DNA of 64,000 bases from CALGLS01 sp964508085 (GCA_964508085.1 CAZDTI010000003.1:1-64000), one strand, 5' to 3'; counted from the stretch's first letter, positions 33,001-43,915 are shown. A program made the numbers and translations. The notes: generated by a model from the sequence alone, not told the origin.

Positions 33001-35190
33001 ATGAGTGGAAACTTTAAATCATTATCTGTGAAATTCAATATAACAATATTCCCACAAAAATTCTATCTATCCATACCTTTTTGGACTTTGCTTCTCTTTT
33101 TCTCTAGTTCTTCTCTTCTTTCCGCTCAAAACAATCCTTCCCTTGAACGAGCTGAACAATTATTTCAACAAAAGGAATATACGGCCTCTTTTCAAGAGTA
33201 TGAAAAAGCGTATAATTTTTACAAAGAAAATGGAAAGACAGAAGAGATGTTGGAAGCGCTTTTCCAAATGGGAAGAAGCAATAGCCACACTGCTAATTGG
33301 GACGAAACCTTGCTCATTTTTGAGCGTCTGGAAGTAGAAGCTAAGCGAATCAACAATCCACAGATGATTGGCCAAGCCTTGGACGCCCAGACTTCATTGC
33401 TGCAATACTTCAAACGAATGGAAGAAGCAGAAAACAAAATTCTGGAAATGCTGACAATCCAGGATATGTCGGATGATCTTTATTCAAATGCCTACAATAG
33501 ACTTGGAAATATTTATACCACCAATGGGGAATTAGAAAAAGGTTATGCGGTTTATATGAAAGCCTTTAAGATTGACAGTACTAATCGAGATAGTTCAAGT
33601 CTTCCTTTTTTACTAGCATCTATTGCTAATAACTTAGAATTTCAGGGTAAATACAGCGAAGCCATTAAAACATATTTACAGGCCATATCAACTGTCCCGG
33701 CAAAAGACTCTTTTAAGTTTACCACTTTTAATTTTCGGTTAGGTGTTTTATTTTTGGACATTGGAAATTATTCTAAAGCAAGCGCTTACTTTAACGAAGC
33801 CCTTCAATTGGCTACCAGAATGAAGCATAAAAGCGCCCGGGCAAAATGCTTGCTTTACTTAGGTCATGTGGCATCGCGTAAAGACAACCATGAAGTTGCA
33901 AAAGAGTATTACCTTTCGGCTTTAAAACAATTTGAGAAACGAAGCAATCCTGAATTTGAATTTTATGCCATTAATGGTCTTGGCGCTTTGGCTTTAAAAA
34001 ATAATGATTTAACCGCAACTGCGGAATATCTGAAAAGGGCAGAAAGCTATTTAGAAAAACTGGAAGGAAAACACTTTAAAAATTCACATCTAAATAACCG
34101 TCTGGCCTATCAACTCAAAATCGGTAATTTAAAGAAAGCCAAACCGATACTCGAAGAAGTACTTGCTTCTACAAAGGATTTTGAAAAAATCAACTTCCAA
34201 ATTACTGCTTTTGAACTAGCACAAGATTATTTCCACCAACAAGGGAATTACAGATTAGCCTATTTATATAAAAACAAATTTCAAGTTCTAAAAGATTCCA
34301 TTACAGAGGTCCAAAAGTCAGCTCAAGTTCACACCCTCGAAGCACAGTACCAAAAGGCAGAACAGGATCTTGCTATCGCGAAATTGGACGTTGCCAACAA
34401 AGAAAAGACAGAATTACTCAACCGACAAAACAGAACCATTATTTTTGGCGGACTTGGCTTATTAACGCTTTCGCTATTGGGGGGGATGGGGATTTACCTC
34501 TACCAGACTAAACGAAAAACGGCAGAAGAACTATCAGATAAAAACAATATAATTACAAAGGCACTAGCAGACAAAGAACTATTACTTCGCGAAATTCATC
34601 ACCGGGTAAAGAACAATTTGCAAGTCATTTCTTCCCTGCTCCGATTACAATCGAAATACATCAAGGACGACAATGCACTTTCTGCCATTAATGAAGGCCG
34701 AAATCGAGTGCAAAGCATGGCTCTCATTCATCAAAATCTTTACCAAGATGATAACCTCATGGGTATTAATATCAAAGATTATTTTGAAAAATTAATCCAG
34801 AGTTTATTCGATTCTTATAAGGTTTCTGAGTCTAGAATTGCATTAGACATGGACATTGATTCACTCACTTTGGATGTGGACACTGTTGTTCCTTTAGGGC
34901 TGATTGTCAATGAGTTAGTAAGCAACACTTTTAAACATGCCTTTCCAGAAAATCGCTCTGGGCGTATTTCTATTAGTTTGAAAGAAACAGCAAAAGGGCA
35001 ATTGAAACTTTCGGTTAGTGATGATGGTGTTGGCATGGAAGAAATCGCTATTGATACCAACAAAGACTCTTTTGGATATAAAATGATTCGGGCTTTCCAG
35101 GCGAAACTCGAAGGAGAGATGGAGGTTACTTCTAACAATGGAACTACGGTAGGGATTTTGATTGGGGAGTATAAGCAGATTGGGGGTTGA
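33001..35190 (+). CDS. TPR-domain sensor histidine kinase (HisKA_2 type)
   Basis: The 729-residue protein has an N-terminal signal or anchor (hydrophobic core FWTLLLFFSSSSLLSA), about nine TPRs (roughly 45-440) predicted outside the cytoplasm, a coiled coil, one membrane helix (about 481-500, GGLGLLTLSLLGGMGIYLY), a HisKA_2 dimerisation domain and a HATPase domain. The phospho-acceptor is the first His of EIHHRVKNN (residue 533). The ATPase N-box is LIVNELVSNTFKHAF and the G-box is SDDGVGM. HisKA_2 kinases with periplasmic TPRs are common in Bacteroidota and partner with LuxR-type regulators such as the divergent neighbour. The signal sensed is unknown. Confidence 0.93.
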   Translation: MSGNFKSLSVKFNITIFPQKFYLSIPFWTLLLFFSSSSLLSAQNNPSLERAEQLFQQKEYTASFQEYEKAYNFYKENGKTEEMLEALFQMGRSNSHTANWDETLLIFERLEVEAKRINNPQMIGQALDAQTSLLQYFKRMEEAENKILEMLTIQDMSDDLYSNAYNRLGNIYTTNGELEKGYAVYMKAFKIDSTNRDSSSLPFLLASIANNLEFQGKYSEAIKTYLQAISTVPAKDSFKFTTFNFRLGVLFLDIGNYSKASAYFNEALQLATRMKHKSARAKCLLYLGHVASRKDNHEVAKEYYLSALKQFEKRSNPEFEFYAINGLGALALKNNDLTATAEYLKRAESYLEKLEGKHFKNSHLNNRLAYQLKIGNLKKAKPILEEVLASTKDFEKINFQITAFELAQDYFHQQGNYRLAYLYKNKFQVLKDSITEVQKSAQVHTLEAQYQKAEQDLAIAKLDVANKEKTELLNRQNRTIIFGGLGLLTLSLLGGMGIYLYQTKRKTAEELSDKNNIITKALADKELLLREIHHRVKNNLQVISSLLRLQSKYIKDDNALSAINEGRNRVQSMALIHQNLYQDDNLMGINIKDYFEKLIQSLFDSYKVSESRIALDMDIDSLTLDVDTVVPLGLIVNELVSNTFKHAFPENRSGRISISLKETAKGQLKLSVSDDGVGMEEIAIDTNKDSFGYKMIRAFQAKLEGEMEVTSNNGTTVGILIGEYKQIGG

Positions 35191-35373
35191 GGATGAGGAT
35201 TAAAAATGGAGGATTTAGGATTATTAAATGGGGTAATTTGTGAGTGAATAATTGTGATAGGGGGATAACCTTTTTTCATATCATTCTCGCTTCGCATGAA
35301 GTTTTATTTCAAGGCAAAGAAGCCCAATTTAGGTGTGAATATTTTATATATTTATGATTCAATTGAAAATTAA

Positions 35374-36477
35374 CTACTCCCCTCTTAATAGATTCAGCTC
35401 TTTTGTTTTTTGCTCGAAAAGGGGCCATAGGTTGGAACGATCTTTAGCGTTCATGTAGTCTATTATTTCCTGAAAGTTTCTTTTTATGTTTAGTGGCGTA
35501 TCCTCATTAATAGCATTTAGTATTTGCATTGTTATTTCTTCTTTTCTTTCTTTTGACAAAATTTGGATGTTATAATAATTTGGTCTTTCTAAAATATTTA
35601 TATATAAATCTGCTGCCGCTATTATTTTCATATCGAGGCATTCCTGGTATAAATTCACCACTTCTGCGACGTTGAATACGGAAATGGTTGGTGCTATCTT
35701 GAATTTCAGATGCGATAGCTCTCGTATTTTTTCTCTATTCTCAACAATGGTTTCCCATTTCATTTCCTTCCGAATGTACTCTCCTAATTCTTTGGTGGCA
35801 TCAATACTTGCCAGCACTTCTACCTCTGGAAAATGCTTCCAAAGTTCTAGCACTTTGTAATTTTTAAACTCTAATTTAGAGAAATTGGTATTGTATCGTA
35901 GCCGGGCTTTGGTTGCTTTGTTCTTGATCAACCATTCTAATAAGATGTAGTGTTCTTCTGTTACTAAAGGTTCTCCTCCTGCGAAGTAAAACTCTTCTGC
36001 TTGCAACAATGCTTTTTCTGTTTTGGCAATAAAGTCGTTTACGTCTTGAATGTTTTTGATAATTGCTTTTTCTCCGATATTGGTACCGAGGGCTTTGGCA
36101 TCGTTGAACCATTTCGAGGAAGCTCCGTGATAACAGGTACGGCAGCGGAAGTTGCAAACGTTAGAGAAACGGATGTCAAAATAAACAGGAAGTTGCGGTT
36201 TTTCCGTTAAGTTGATGTGTTGGAATTTCTCGTTGGTTTCCATTCGGATGCTTTTTCCGCCGGTGGCTTCGAGATTGTGACATACAGCACAGCGTGGATC
36301 GGTTTCTCCTTTTAGGAACTTTTCACGGAGTTTGCTTATTGGTTCTCCTTCCCAGATTTCATCTAAGCTTTGGGTGTTGATATTTCCAAAAGGGATATTG
36401 GCTACGCAGCAGGCTTTGGCGACTCCATTGTTGGAGATATGGAGGTGGACGAAGGGGCTGAGACAGGTGGGTGACAA
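35374..36477 (-). CDS. Radical SAM protein with N-terminal SPASM/twitch-like cluster
   Basis: The 367-residue protein carries the radical SAM 4Fe-4S motif CNFRCRTC (Cys108, Cys112, Cys115). An additional Cys set precedes it: Cys5, Cys23/Cys24, Cys63 and Cys66 in RCAVCHN, resembling a SPASM/twitch auxiliary-cluster domain placed at the N-terminus. The GGEP-like AGGEPLV is present. Such proteins modify peptides, sugars or other substrates; the substrate is not evident because no precursor peptide or partner is adjacent. The reading frame begins with TTG; an in-frame stop lies three codons upstream, so no ATG start is possible. Confidence 0.85.
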   Translation of the reverse strand: MSPTCLSPFVHLHISNNGVAKACCVANIPFGNINTQSLDEIWEGEPISKLREKFLKGETDPRCAVCHNLEATGGKSIRMETNEKFQHINLTEKPQLPVYFDIRFSNVCNFRCRTCYHGASSKWFNDAKALGTNIGEKAIIKNIQDVNDFIAKTEKALLQAEEFYFAGGEPLVTEEHYILLEWLIKNKATKARLRYNTNFSKLEFKNYKVLELWKHFPEVEVLASIDATKELGEYIRKEMKWETIVENREKIRELSHLKFKIAPTISVFNVAEVVNLYQECLDMKIIAAADLYINILERPNYYNIQILSKERKEEITMQILNAINEDTPLNIKRNFQEIIDYMNAKDRSNLWPLFEQKTKELNLLRGE

Positions 36478-37077
36478 TGAGTATTATTTGAATGAATGAG
36501 GTTGTAAATATACTTTTTAAAGAGAGATTTTTTTTATTTTTTTCTCAACTTAAACAATTGAATATCAGCATTTTTTAAATTTATAAAAATACAAGAAGTA
36601 AAAAAATAGTTTTTATTTTATGGAATTTTGCCTTTTCTGCAACCTATTAGTAGAGGCTTGTTTATTGCAATCACTCGAGAAACTTCCATTTTTAGCAACT
36701 TAGTCTGGTAATGACCAGATATTCTGTTTGCCAATCTGGATTTTCTCTCACGATAAGTTTCTATTGAATATTCAAAATATTCCTTAAAAGGGAAAATACA
36801 TATAACCATGTTGGGCTTTAGCAGCTAATGTAGGGTAGCTGTGCCATGCATGATATCGAAATCGAGGCGGGCTCGGAAACCCGGCGGTGGCGGTTAGGGT
36901 TGGGCCCTCCCTTTCCCTACAAAAAGCCACCTCCTTGCCTAAGATCACCCCAACTCAGCCCCAATCAAAACACCGCTCAATCTCAACATTTCATAATAAA
37001 CTAAAAATAAGTAACTTTATTCTTTCAATACTAATTATAAAATACGCTATAAAGCACTCACTATTCTATACTAAAAC
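36478..37077. other. Intergenic region with a GC-rich block
   Basis: The left part is very AT-rich. A 63-codon minus-strand frame (36618-36809) is not convincing. Positions about 36840-36960 form an unusually GC-rich block for this genome (GGCGGGCTCGGAAACCCGGC region) with short hairpins, possibly a repeat relic. No RNA gene recognised. Confidence 0.45.
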
Positions 37078-39828
37078 ATGTCCCAACTCTCCAATATCAC
37101 AAACTATTTCCGCTCTTGCTATCAAGTGGATTTCAAAGCTATTACGATCCTCAATTTCTTTGGGAAAAAAGTAGAAGATCAACTGATTTTAGAAACAGCA
37201 GAGTTATTAAATGGAAAATTGTTACAGTATCCGGTAGATTCTGTTTGGGGAGCAGAAATGGAAAAAACACTGGCACTTCACTCTCAGGAAAAAGCCTTGT
37301 ACTGCTGTGCATTTTTTCTTTCTGGAAAAATGAATGTCATTGGAAAAGTACAGAAAGTATTTACGCCACTTTATATTTATCCAGTTGATTTATTGGTGGA
37401 ACAAGAAGTCTATTATCTTCAATTGGATTTAGAAAATGTAGTTATTAATCCCGTTTTTGTTGACTTTATCCGAAGCCAGCCGAATGGTGCAGATATTACT
37501 TACGATAGCTTGACCGAAGCCTTACCCAAAAGGCATATTCGTTTTGATGAAATGCATCAAATCGAAAGTGTTTTGACGGAATTGATTCCAAGTTTAGACA
37601 TTTCAAAGCTAAATGATTTTCCTGAATTGATGAAGCAAGAGGAATTGGAAAAAATAGCAAAGAAAAGAAGTAGCGCTACCGAATTATCTTTGCTGCCCGG
37701 CATCGGAGTCGGCCTAATACAAAAGCCAACGGGCTCCCGTGGTATTTTGAATGAACTTGGACAGATGGCTTCTAACAATGATTTTTCAGCGATCATTTCT
37801 GAATTGTTTGCTGAACAACAACGAATGAAAGTCGGTAAATCAAAAAAAATATTAAGCCCGGTAACACTGAACGATAGCCAGACTGCAGTTCTTAAATCTT
37901 CCAATAATCATCGAATTTCTCTGGTAGTTGGCCCTCCCGGCACTGGCAAATCATTCACTACAGCTGCATTAGCGATCAATCTAATTAGTCAGGGAAAATC
38001 CGTTTTAATTGCTTCTAAGAATGATCAGGCGGGAAATGTAATTGCGCATAAAATTGAAAAAGACTTTGGTCTTAAAAACATAACCATAAGAACTTCCAAA
38101 CGAGGATACCTCGGAACCTTACAAAGAAGGTTGGATGACATCCTTCATAATTACTTTGGTACAACAAGGGGATTAAGTGGTATAAAAAAACTGAACACAA
38201 CACTTCAAAAAATTGAAAATGAAATCGTTCAACGTAAAAATATTCTTTCTTCCAGGACTGCTGATGAAATAAAATGGGGAAAATTTTTCCACAATTATCA
38301 AGGTAGCTTTTTTCAGCAATTTAAAAAAAGCCTGATTACCTACCGAGTAAATTCTCGTATTGGATTTTGGACATTGACAAAAGGTTTAGATACATTAGTA
38401 GCCCGTTTGGAAAAAACAACAAAGCTGCTTATCAAAGCAAACTTTGATCATCAGTTATTCAGTGCCCTTCAAAAGGATCGTATACATCTAACAAAGCTAC
38501 TACACGCGCTCCAATCAGACACGGGTAATCTAATGCAAGAACAATTTGCAAAATTAAATTTCAAATTCATCCTCCATGCGTTGCCAATTTGGACCGTAAA
38601 TTCGATGGAAGTTCATCAAACATTGCCTCTGATCAAAGAGTTATTTGACGTGGTCATTATTGATGAAGCTACCCAGTGTGATATTGCCAGTTCCTTGCCT
38701 TTATTGCAGAGAGCAAAACAGGCCATTATTGTGGGTGACCCCAAACAACTGCGACATATTTCTTTTCTATCGAAAAAACAACAATCCTATTTTGCACAAA
38801 AACATAAGATAGATGATGCATTGCAATACAAAATAAACTATAGAAAGAGCAGCTTACTTGATTTGGTTTCAGCAGTCATTCCCAGCCAAGATCAAGTTCA
38901 TTTTCTAAACGAGCATTATCGAAGTATGCCCGATATTATCGACTTTAGTAATCGTCACTTTTACAACAGTCAACTCAGTATAATGACTGCTACTCCCACC
39001 ACGCTAAAAGAAAAGAATGTCTTCTTACATCAGATAGATGGAACGCGGAACAGCAAAGGTCAAAATGAAAAAGAGATCGACGCCATTATTGAAAAAGTGC
39101 AACAACTTATTACCTATGAAGCCGACTTAAAGAGAAATATCTGTCAAACCATCGGTATTCTTTCGCCATTTCGAGCGCAGGTTAGTTTATTAAAAAGTAA
39201 AATCAGAAAAGTCGTAAGCACCAAGGATATGAACAGACATCAAATATTAATTGGTACTCCTTTTCATTTTCAAGGGGAAGAACGTGACGTTATGTTTATT
39301 TCTTTTGTTTTGGATAACAATACGCACCCTTCTAGTTTTATTTACTTGAATCGTCCCGATGTTTTTAACGTTAGTATTACCAGAGCACGTTCTTTACAAC
39401 ATATTTTCAACTCTGTGTCTGTTGACAATTTAAAACCCGATCGCCTTTTCACCAACTACATTGAAGAAGCTTCGAAAAACCCTGTGAACGATTCTGTTAT
39501 TTCGACCTACTACGAGGAAGATGAATTCATGGAGGAGGTAGTTTCATTGTTAAAAAAATGGAAAGTTGATCACATCTATAAGTCATACCCAATAGCAGGG
39601 AAGGAAATTGACATTGTAGTTATTCACGAAGAAAAAACTTATTGTATTGATTTAATTGGCTATCCTGGCGATTATGCGGAAGCAGTCCCCCTCAATCAAT
39701 GGCATATGTTAGGTCGCATTGGGATTCCTATATTTTCTTTACCTTATTCTTCCTGGCATATTACGGATCGGTATACCCGAGCAGCTTTGCGAAAGTTTAT
39801 TTTTGGGAAGGAAAAAAGGAAGAAGTAA
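37078..39828 (+). CDS. SF1 DNA2/NAM7-type helicase fused to a C-terminal nuclease-like domain
   Basis: The 916-residue protein contains a superfamily 1 helicase: Walker A VVGPPGTGKS (about 282-291), Walker B VVIIDEATQCD (about 524-534), motif III GDPKQLRHIS (about 552), motif IV-V elements NEHYRSMPDI and GEERDVMFISFV, and the motif VI-type NVSITRARS. The last 110 residues (GKEIDIVVIHEEKTYCIDLI, about 840-860) resemble a PD-(D/E)XK/REase-like domain with E..D..(E/D)xK-type spacing, though a canonical ExK is not clear. The N-terminal 280 residues are unassigned. Helicase-nuclease fusions of this kind act in DNA repair or phage defence. No defence partner genes are adjacent. Confidence 0.85.
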   Translation: MSQLSNITNYFRSCYQVDFKAITILNFFGKKVEDQLILETAELLNGKLLQYPVDSVWGAEMEKTLALHSQEKALYCCAFFLSGKMNVIGKVQKVFTPLYIYPVDLLVEQEVYYLQLDLENVVINPVFVDFIRSQPNGADITYDSLTEALPKRHIRFDEMHQIESVLTELIPSLDISKLNDFPELMKQEELEKIAKKRSSATELSLLPGIGVGLIQKPTGSRGILNELGQMASNNDFSAIISELFAEQQRMKVGKSKKILSPVTLNDSQTAVLKSSNNHRISLVVGPPGTGKSFTTAALAINLISQGKSVLIASKNDQAGNVIAHKIEKDFGLKNITIRTSKRGYLGTLQRRLDDILHNYFGTTRGLSGIKKLNTTLQKIENEIVQRKNILSSRTADEIKWGKFFHNYQGSFFQQFKKSLITYRVNSRIGFWTLTKGLDTLVARLEKTTKLLIKANFDHQLFSALQKDRIHLTKLLHALQSDTGNLMQEQFAKLNFKFILHALPIWTVNSMEVHQTLPLIKELFDVVIIDEATQCDIASSLPLLQRAKQAIIVGDPKQLRHISFLSKKQQSYFAQKHKIDDALQYKINYRKSSLLDLVSAVIPSQDQVHFLNEHYRSMPDIIDFSNRHFYNSQLSIMTATPTTLKEKNVFLHQIDGTRNSKGQNEKEIDAIIEKVQQLITYEADLKRNICQTIGILSPFRAQVSLLKSKIRKVVSTKDMNRHQILIGTPFHFQGEERDVMFISFVLDNNTHPSSFIYLNRPDVFNVSITRARSLQHIFNSVSVDNLKPDRLFTNYIEEASKNPVNDSVISTYYEEDEFMEEVVSLLKKWKVDHIYKSYPIAGKEIDIVVIHEEKTYCIDLIGYPGDYAEAVPLNQWHMLGRIGIPIFSLPYSSWHITDRYTRAALRKFIFGKEKRKK

Positions 39829-39844
39829 TAACACAACAAGTCAA

Positions 39845-42800
39845 TCACTCTTTCACTATCCGCCAGACACCACTACCATTCTCAGTCTGCACTTCTAACC
39901 AATAGACACCTACAGCAAATTTCGCTATCGAAATTTCACTTAGCGTTTCAAAAGGATTAATCTCTTTTTCCCAAACAACTTGCCCTAAGGTATTTACTAA
40001 AAACCATTTTTGCGCCACCTCATTTTGCTGATCAACAACTTGCAATACGGTATTTACAGGATTAGGGAAAAGACGAACTTGAGAAAACGACTCATGTACT
40101 TCCGTTGTATTTACCAAACCAGAAATTGTATAAGCCACCAGACTATCGCAGCCATTTGTACTAACATAAGTGACCACAAAACTAGTATCTCCCTCTATCA
40201 AAACACCAGCATAGTAAGAACCGATCTCCGCAGATGTAGTTACCCCATTAGCCTCTTGGGGGTAAACTTCCAAATGATATAGATGGATACTGTCGTATTC
40301 TAGAAAAGATGTGAGCTCCTGGACAGAAGTATCTTGAGAAATAAGCTGTCCAAGAAAGGTGGTACCAGCACAAACCGTTTGATTTTCAGTAGTCACAACC
40401 ACTGGTTTGCGAATGGTATGAAAAACGGTATTCGTAATAATAGGTTCATTAAAATCAAAATAAATCCCCGCTCTGTTTTCGATGACTGCTCCAGGTAAAA
40501 TATCAGATGATGGCTCTAAAGAATAACTAACATAACCATGAGATTCCGGTTCATTGCTAGTACTGTCTGGAAGATTTATATCCTCAAAAGTAAAGACCAA
40601 TTCACGCTCTGGATTTAAGCTCCAGGTAAAATCATGAGAAGCTCCTTTTACACGCAGTGTACTAATATCTGCGTTTTCAGACAGTGTGTCTTTGATGACA
40701 ACAATGTATGCAACATCATTTCCAGTATTTTGGAATTGAATGGTGTAATCCAGTTCCCAATCTTTATCAATTTCATGATTCGGACCGACGCCTATAGGTC
40801 TTGCCGTTTTAATGTTAGGGTCATATGAATTCACTGCTGGGACGCAAAAGATTTCGGAAAATGGATCTCCATCTTCTAATGGGAAAAGCGTCAGGATAAT
40901 GTCGTTTAATGCATCGTTGCAATTGGGAACGACAGCGGAGGCTTCAACATCTACAGGAAAGCCAGTCGTCTGATCAGCCTCTAAGTGAAATCCGTCACTG
41001 TCATTTATTGCATAGCTTAATATTTCTGTTCCCCCTGCATTTAGCTGGAAGTCATCTGCATCATGTAAAAGTACGATGTCATCGATTAAAATATCTACTC
41101 TAAACTGTGCCGATTCGCTCATATTTCCTGTACCTATATTCTCTAAAGTAAAAAAGACAGAATCACTTTCGCAGTAGCCTGTAGCTTTTACAATAGATCC
41201 ATCCCATAATGTATTTGGATCACATAATTCATCTGACAAAAGATCAACCTGAATACATTGAATCTGATTCAATTCAACGCTATCGCAATCCAAGAAAACG
41301 GACATAACAATCTGGCCACATTCAAACAAGTCAATGGTTTCCAGTTCGAACAAAATATTTCCATCGGCATCAATAGTATAAGGCATAGAAGCAGAATCCA
41401 ACGTTAGAAATGTATCCAGTTGCACAGAAAAAATTGCATCTTCAGCGGGAAGTGCGCCATAATTACAAAAATCAATAACAACATCTCGACTGGCACAAAT
41501 ACGCAGTGATGGCATCGTTAAATTCCAATCAAGGTATGGGCAATCTCCAAGTGGACTTAAGAACAAGTCCGTTTGGATCGTATCATTCATTGCTGTAGCG
41601 ACTATGACAGAATCTTCGAAGCAGGGTTGCCAAAAGCTGATTGGAGAAATCACGTTTAGCATATATTCTCCCTCTTGTAGCGGGAGCCAGTAGTTCCCAA
41701 ATTCATCTGTAGAGACACCATAAGAAAATTGGTCATTTTCCACCCATACTATCGAGTTTGGAATATTACCGTCTCCTGCGCTCTCCATACAATTTTGATC
41801 TACATCTGTGTAAACATTTCCGACCAAACTGGTAAAGTCAGAAGAAGAAAAACAAGATTCAATAACTTCATTAGAATTGGAACACCCCTCTGCATTTAAA
41901 GCAAAAGTAGCTGCCCCACCTGACAAAACATAGTTACAAATATTTTCCTGCCCACACACTTCTAATAATCCGTTTTCGACGAAAGACAAAGTATCTAGAG
42001 CCCCAACTAGAGGAACGCCCACGATAGCTGAAATATCTACTAATTGTGGATTTTCTCTTAAAAATATGGCACTACTGATTTCGGTTAAAAACTCCAACCC
42101 GGCTAGGCTTACCAACGATTCATTATTCTCAACTGTTATTCCATTACTTAACGTTTGTAGGTTTTCAAACCCTTCAAAATTAATCACACTGTTATTTCCA
42201 TTAAAAAGAAACTTATCCGTTATCGCTTCTAAATTATCAAAACCATTACAATTTGTTATTGTTTCATTTCCTCCAATAGATAAAAAAGGGACAGTCACAA
42301 GATTATTTAGACCGGAAAAATCTTCGAGATTAGGGTTATTATAAATTGCGAGGTTATCTGTTATAGTAGTTAAATTATTTAAACCATTAAAATTTAAAAA
42401 GCCACCATTATTTATCACAAATACAGAGTCCAAAGTTGTAAGCCCCTCTAAGCCTATAAAGTTCTGTATACCACTATTCGAAGACGATGACCCGAAAACC
42501 TCAAGACGTAAAGCGTAATCCAGCGAACTCAAACCAGCAAAATTAACCATAGCTGGATTTTCGTCATATCGAAGGGTAGAATGAATAGTATCTAAAGAGG
42601 AGAATGCGCTCAGGTCTGCCAATACTTCATTCCGTACGAGCCTCAAAGATTCCACAGATTTAATGTTATTGACTCCAGTCAAATCGGCCAACAGATCATT
42701 ATTCCTGATTTCCAATATGCCATTTACCTGAGTTAAATTACCAAAACCCGAAATATCAATTAACGCCTCATTGCTTCTGATCTCAATATTTCCCCCTACC

Positions 42801-43663
42801 TCGTTCAATACATTCGTAGGAGTCAAACTAACTAAGCTCTCACAGTTGTCTATTTCCAAATCTCTTCCAATTGTTGTCAAACTACTGAAGCTCTCCAAAT
42901 CTGTCAACGCATCGTTATTAGAAAGAAAAAAATCTGTTCCGATTGTTGTTAATGCACCAAAACCAGACAAATCTTCCAGTGAGTAATTTGTTCGAATATA
43001 GAAATAGTCACCGATTTCAGTCAATTGCGAAAAAGCATCAATAGCCAATAGGTTCACATTATATTGGAGATACAAATACTCCTGAATTAAACTTAAAGAA
43101 CTAAAACCACTAATAGTCGAGAGATTAGTGTTACTAGTAATGTAAATCCTTGTACTACTTATCATTCCATTAAAACCATCAATCACAAACAAGTTTTCAT
43201 TGTCCGTTATTTGAACCATTCCTTGAAAATTAGAGAGTTGGTCAAAGCCAGAGACTTGTTGAAGGCTTGGATTATCTGCTACCAAAAAAACAGAATCTAA
43301 AGTGGTTAAATTATTCAAAGCAGAAATATCTGTCAGCACAGGATTATCAGAAATATCAAGATACCCACCGATACTTTGTACATTTTCCAAACCTGATAAA
43401 TTTTCAAGGGCGGCCGTATTTCGAATAAAAAGGTCACCTCCAATGGTTACAATCTGACTAAGTCCACTAAGGTTCGTAATGTCTCCATCATCATTTCCCG
43501 AGAAGAGAATACTGCCTTCTACCTCTGTACAATTTGGATAATTGATATTAAAATTATCTATCTGCTCCTGTGTTGTAAACTCAATTCCCATAGGAATACA
43601 ACTTTGCGCCATTCCTAATTTGAGTAATAATAAGCCAAATAATGAAAGTAAGATCTTTTTCAT
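39845..43663 (-). CDS. Leucine-rich (receptor-L-like) T9SS surface protein 1
   Basis: The 1272-residue exported protein has a signal peptide (ending GMAQ) and about 24-residue repeats from residue 30 to 570 with the pattern LSGL..L..I.G.L.I..N..L. A Cys-containing domain, CarboxypepD/SdrD-like modules (about 620-700) and beta domains follow. A DUF7619-like T9SS-associated domain lies at about 944-1086 (SYDPNIKTARPIG, IQFQNTGNDVAYI, GIYFDFNEPIITN). A type-A T9SS tail follows from about 1199 (VRLFPNPVNTVL to the end). It is a clear paralogue of the product at 57058 over its whole length. It is back to back with the solenoid gene at 43916. A ligand-binding surface adhesin or receptor is a reasonable inference. 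Confidence 0.9.
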   Translation of the reverse strand: MKKILLSLFGLLLLKLGMAQSCIPMGIEFTTQEQIDNFNINYPNCTEVEGSILFSGNDDGDITNLSGLSQIVTIGGDLFIRNTAALENLSGLENVQSIGGYLDISDNPVLTDISALNNLTTLDSVFLVADNPSLQQVSGFDQLSNFQGMVQITDNENLFVIDGFNGMISSTRIYITSNTNLSTISGFSSLSLIQEYLYLQYNVNLLAIDAFSQLTEIGDYFYIRTNYSLEDLSGFGALTTIGTDFFLSNNDALTDLESFSSLTTIGRDLEIDNCESLVSLTPTNVLNEVGGNIEIRSNEALIDISGFGNLTQVNGILEIRNNDLLADLTGVNNIKSVESLRLVRNEVLADLSAFSSLDTIHSTLRYDENPAMVNFAGLSSLDYALRLEVFGSSSSNSGIQNFIGLEGLTTLDSVFVINNGGFLNFNGLNNLTTITDNLAIYNNPNLEDFSGLNNLVTVPFLSIGGNETITNCNGFDNLEAITDKFLFNGNNSVINFEGFENLQTLSNGITVENNESLVSLAGLEFLTEISSAIFLRENPQLVDISAIVGVPLVGALDTLSFVENGLLEVCGQENICNYVLSGGAATFALNAEGCSNSNEVIESCFSSSDFTSLVGNVYTDVDQNCMESAGDGNIPNSIVWVENDQFSYGVSTDEFGNYWLPLQEGEYMLNVISPISFWQPCFEDSVIVATAMNDTIQTDLFLSPLGDCPYLDWNLTMPSLRICASRDVVIDFCNYGALPAEDAIFSVQLDTFLTLDSASMPYTIDADGNILFELETIDLFECGQIVMSVFLDCDSVELNQIQCIQVDLLSDELCDPNTLWDGSIVKATGYCESDSVFFTLENIGTGNMSESAQFRVDILIDDIVLLHDADDFQLNAGGTEILSYAINDSDGFHLEADQTTGFPVDVEASAVVPNCNDALNDIILTLFPLEDGDPFSEIFCVPAVNSYDPNIKTARPIGVGPNHEIDKDWELDYTIQFQNTGNDVAYIVVIKDTLSENADISTLRVKGASHDFTWSLNPERELVFTFEDINLPDSTSNEPESHGYVSYSLEPSSDILPGAVIENRAGIYFDFNEPIITNTVFHTIRKPVVVTTENQTVCAGTTFLGQLISQDTSVQELTSFLEYDSIHLYHLEVYPQEANGVTTSAEIGSYYAGVLIEGDTSFVVTYVSTNGCDSLVAYTISGLVNTTEVHESFSQVRLFPNPVNTVLQVVDQQNEVAQKWFLVNTLGQVVWEKEINPFETLSEISIAKFAVGVYWLEVQTENGSGVWRIVKE

Positions 43664-43915
43664 AGTTCTGAGTTTTTAGCGGATGCTTGCGAAAGTTAAC
43701 TGTTGAACTTTCAAAAAATGCCAGCAAACGCTTCTTTTCGTTTTATGCTGATTGTTCTATACAAATGTGCAGCTAAATCTTTGGTTTATAAAGAACAAAA
43801 AAGTAATTTTATACAAACATATTTCATATTAATCATTGATTATCAATTATTTATTAATAAATATCTACAATCATTTCTTATAATTATTTGATTAAAAATC
43901 AATATTCTCCTATAA

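Noticed and set aside
36887..37174. 95-codon ORF overlapping the helicase start
   Set aside because: It runs out of frame into the helicase coding region and has a biased composition from the GC-rich and AT-rich flanks.
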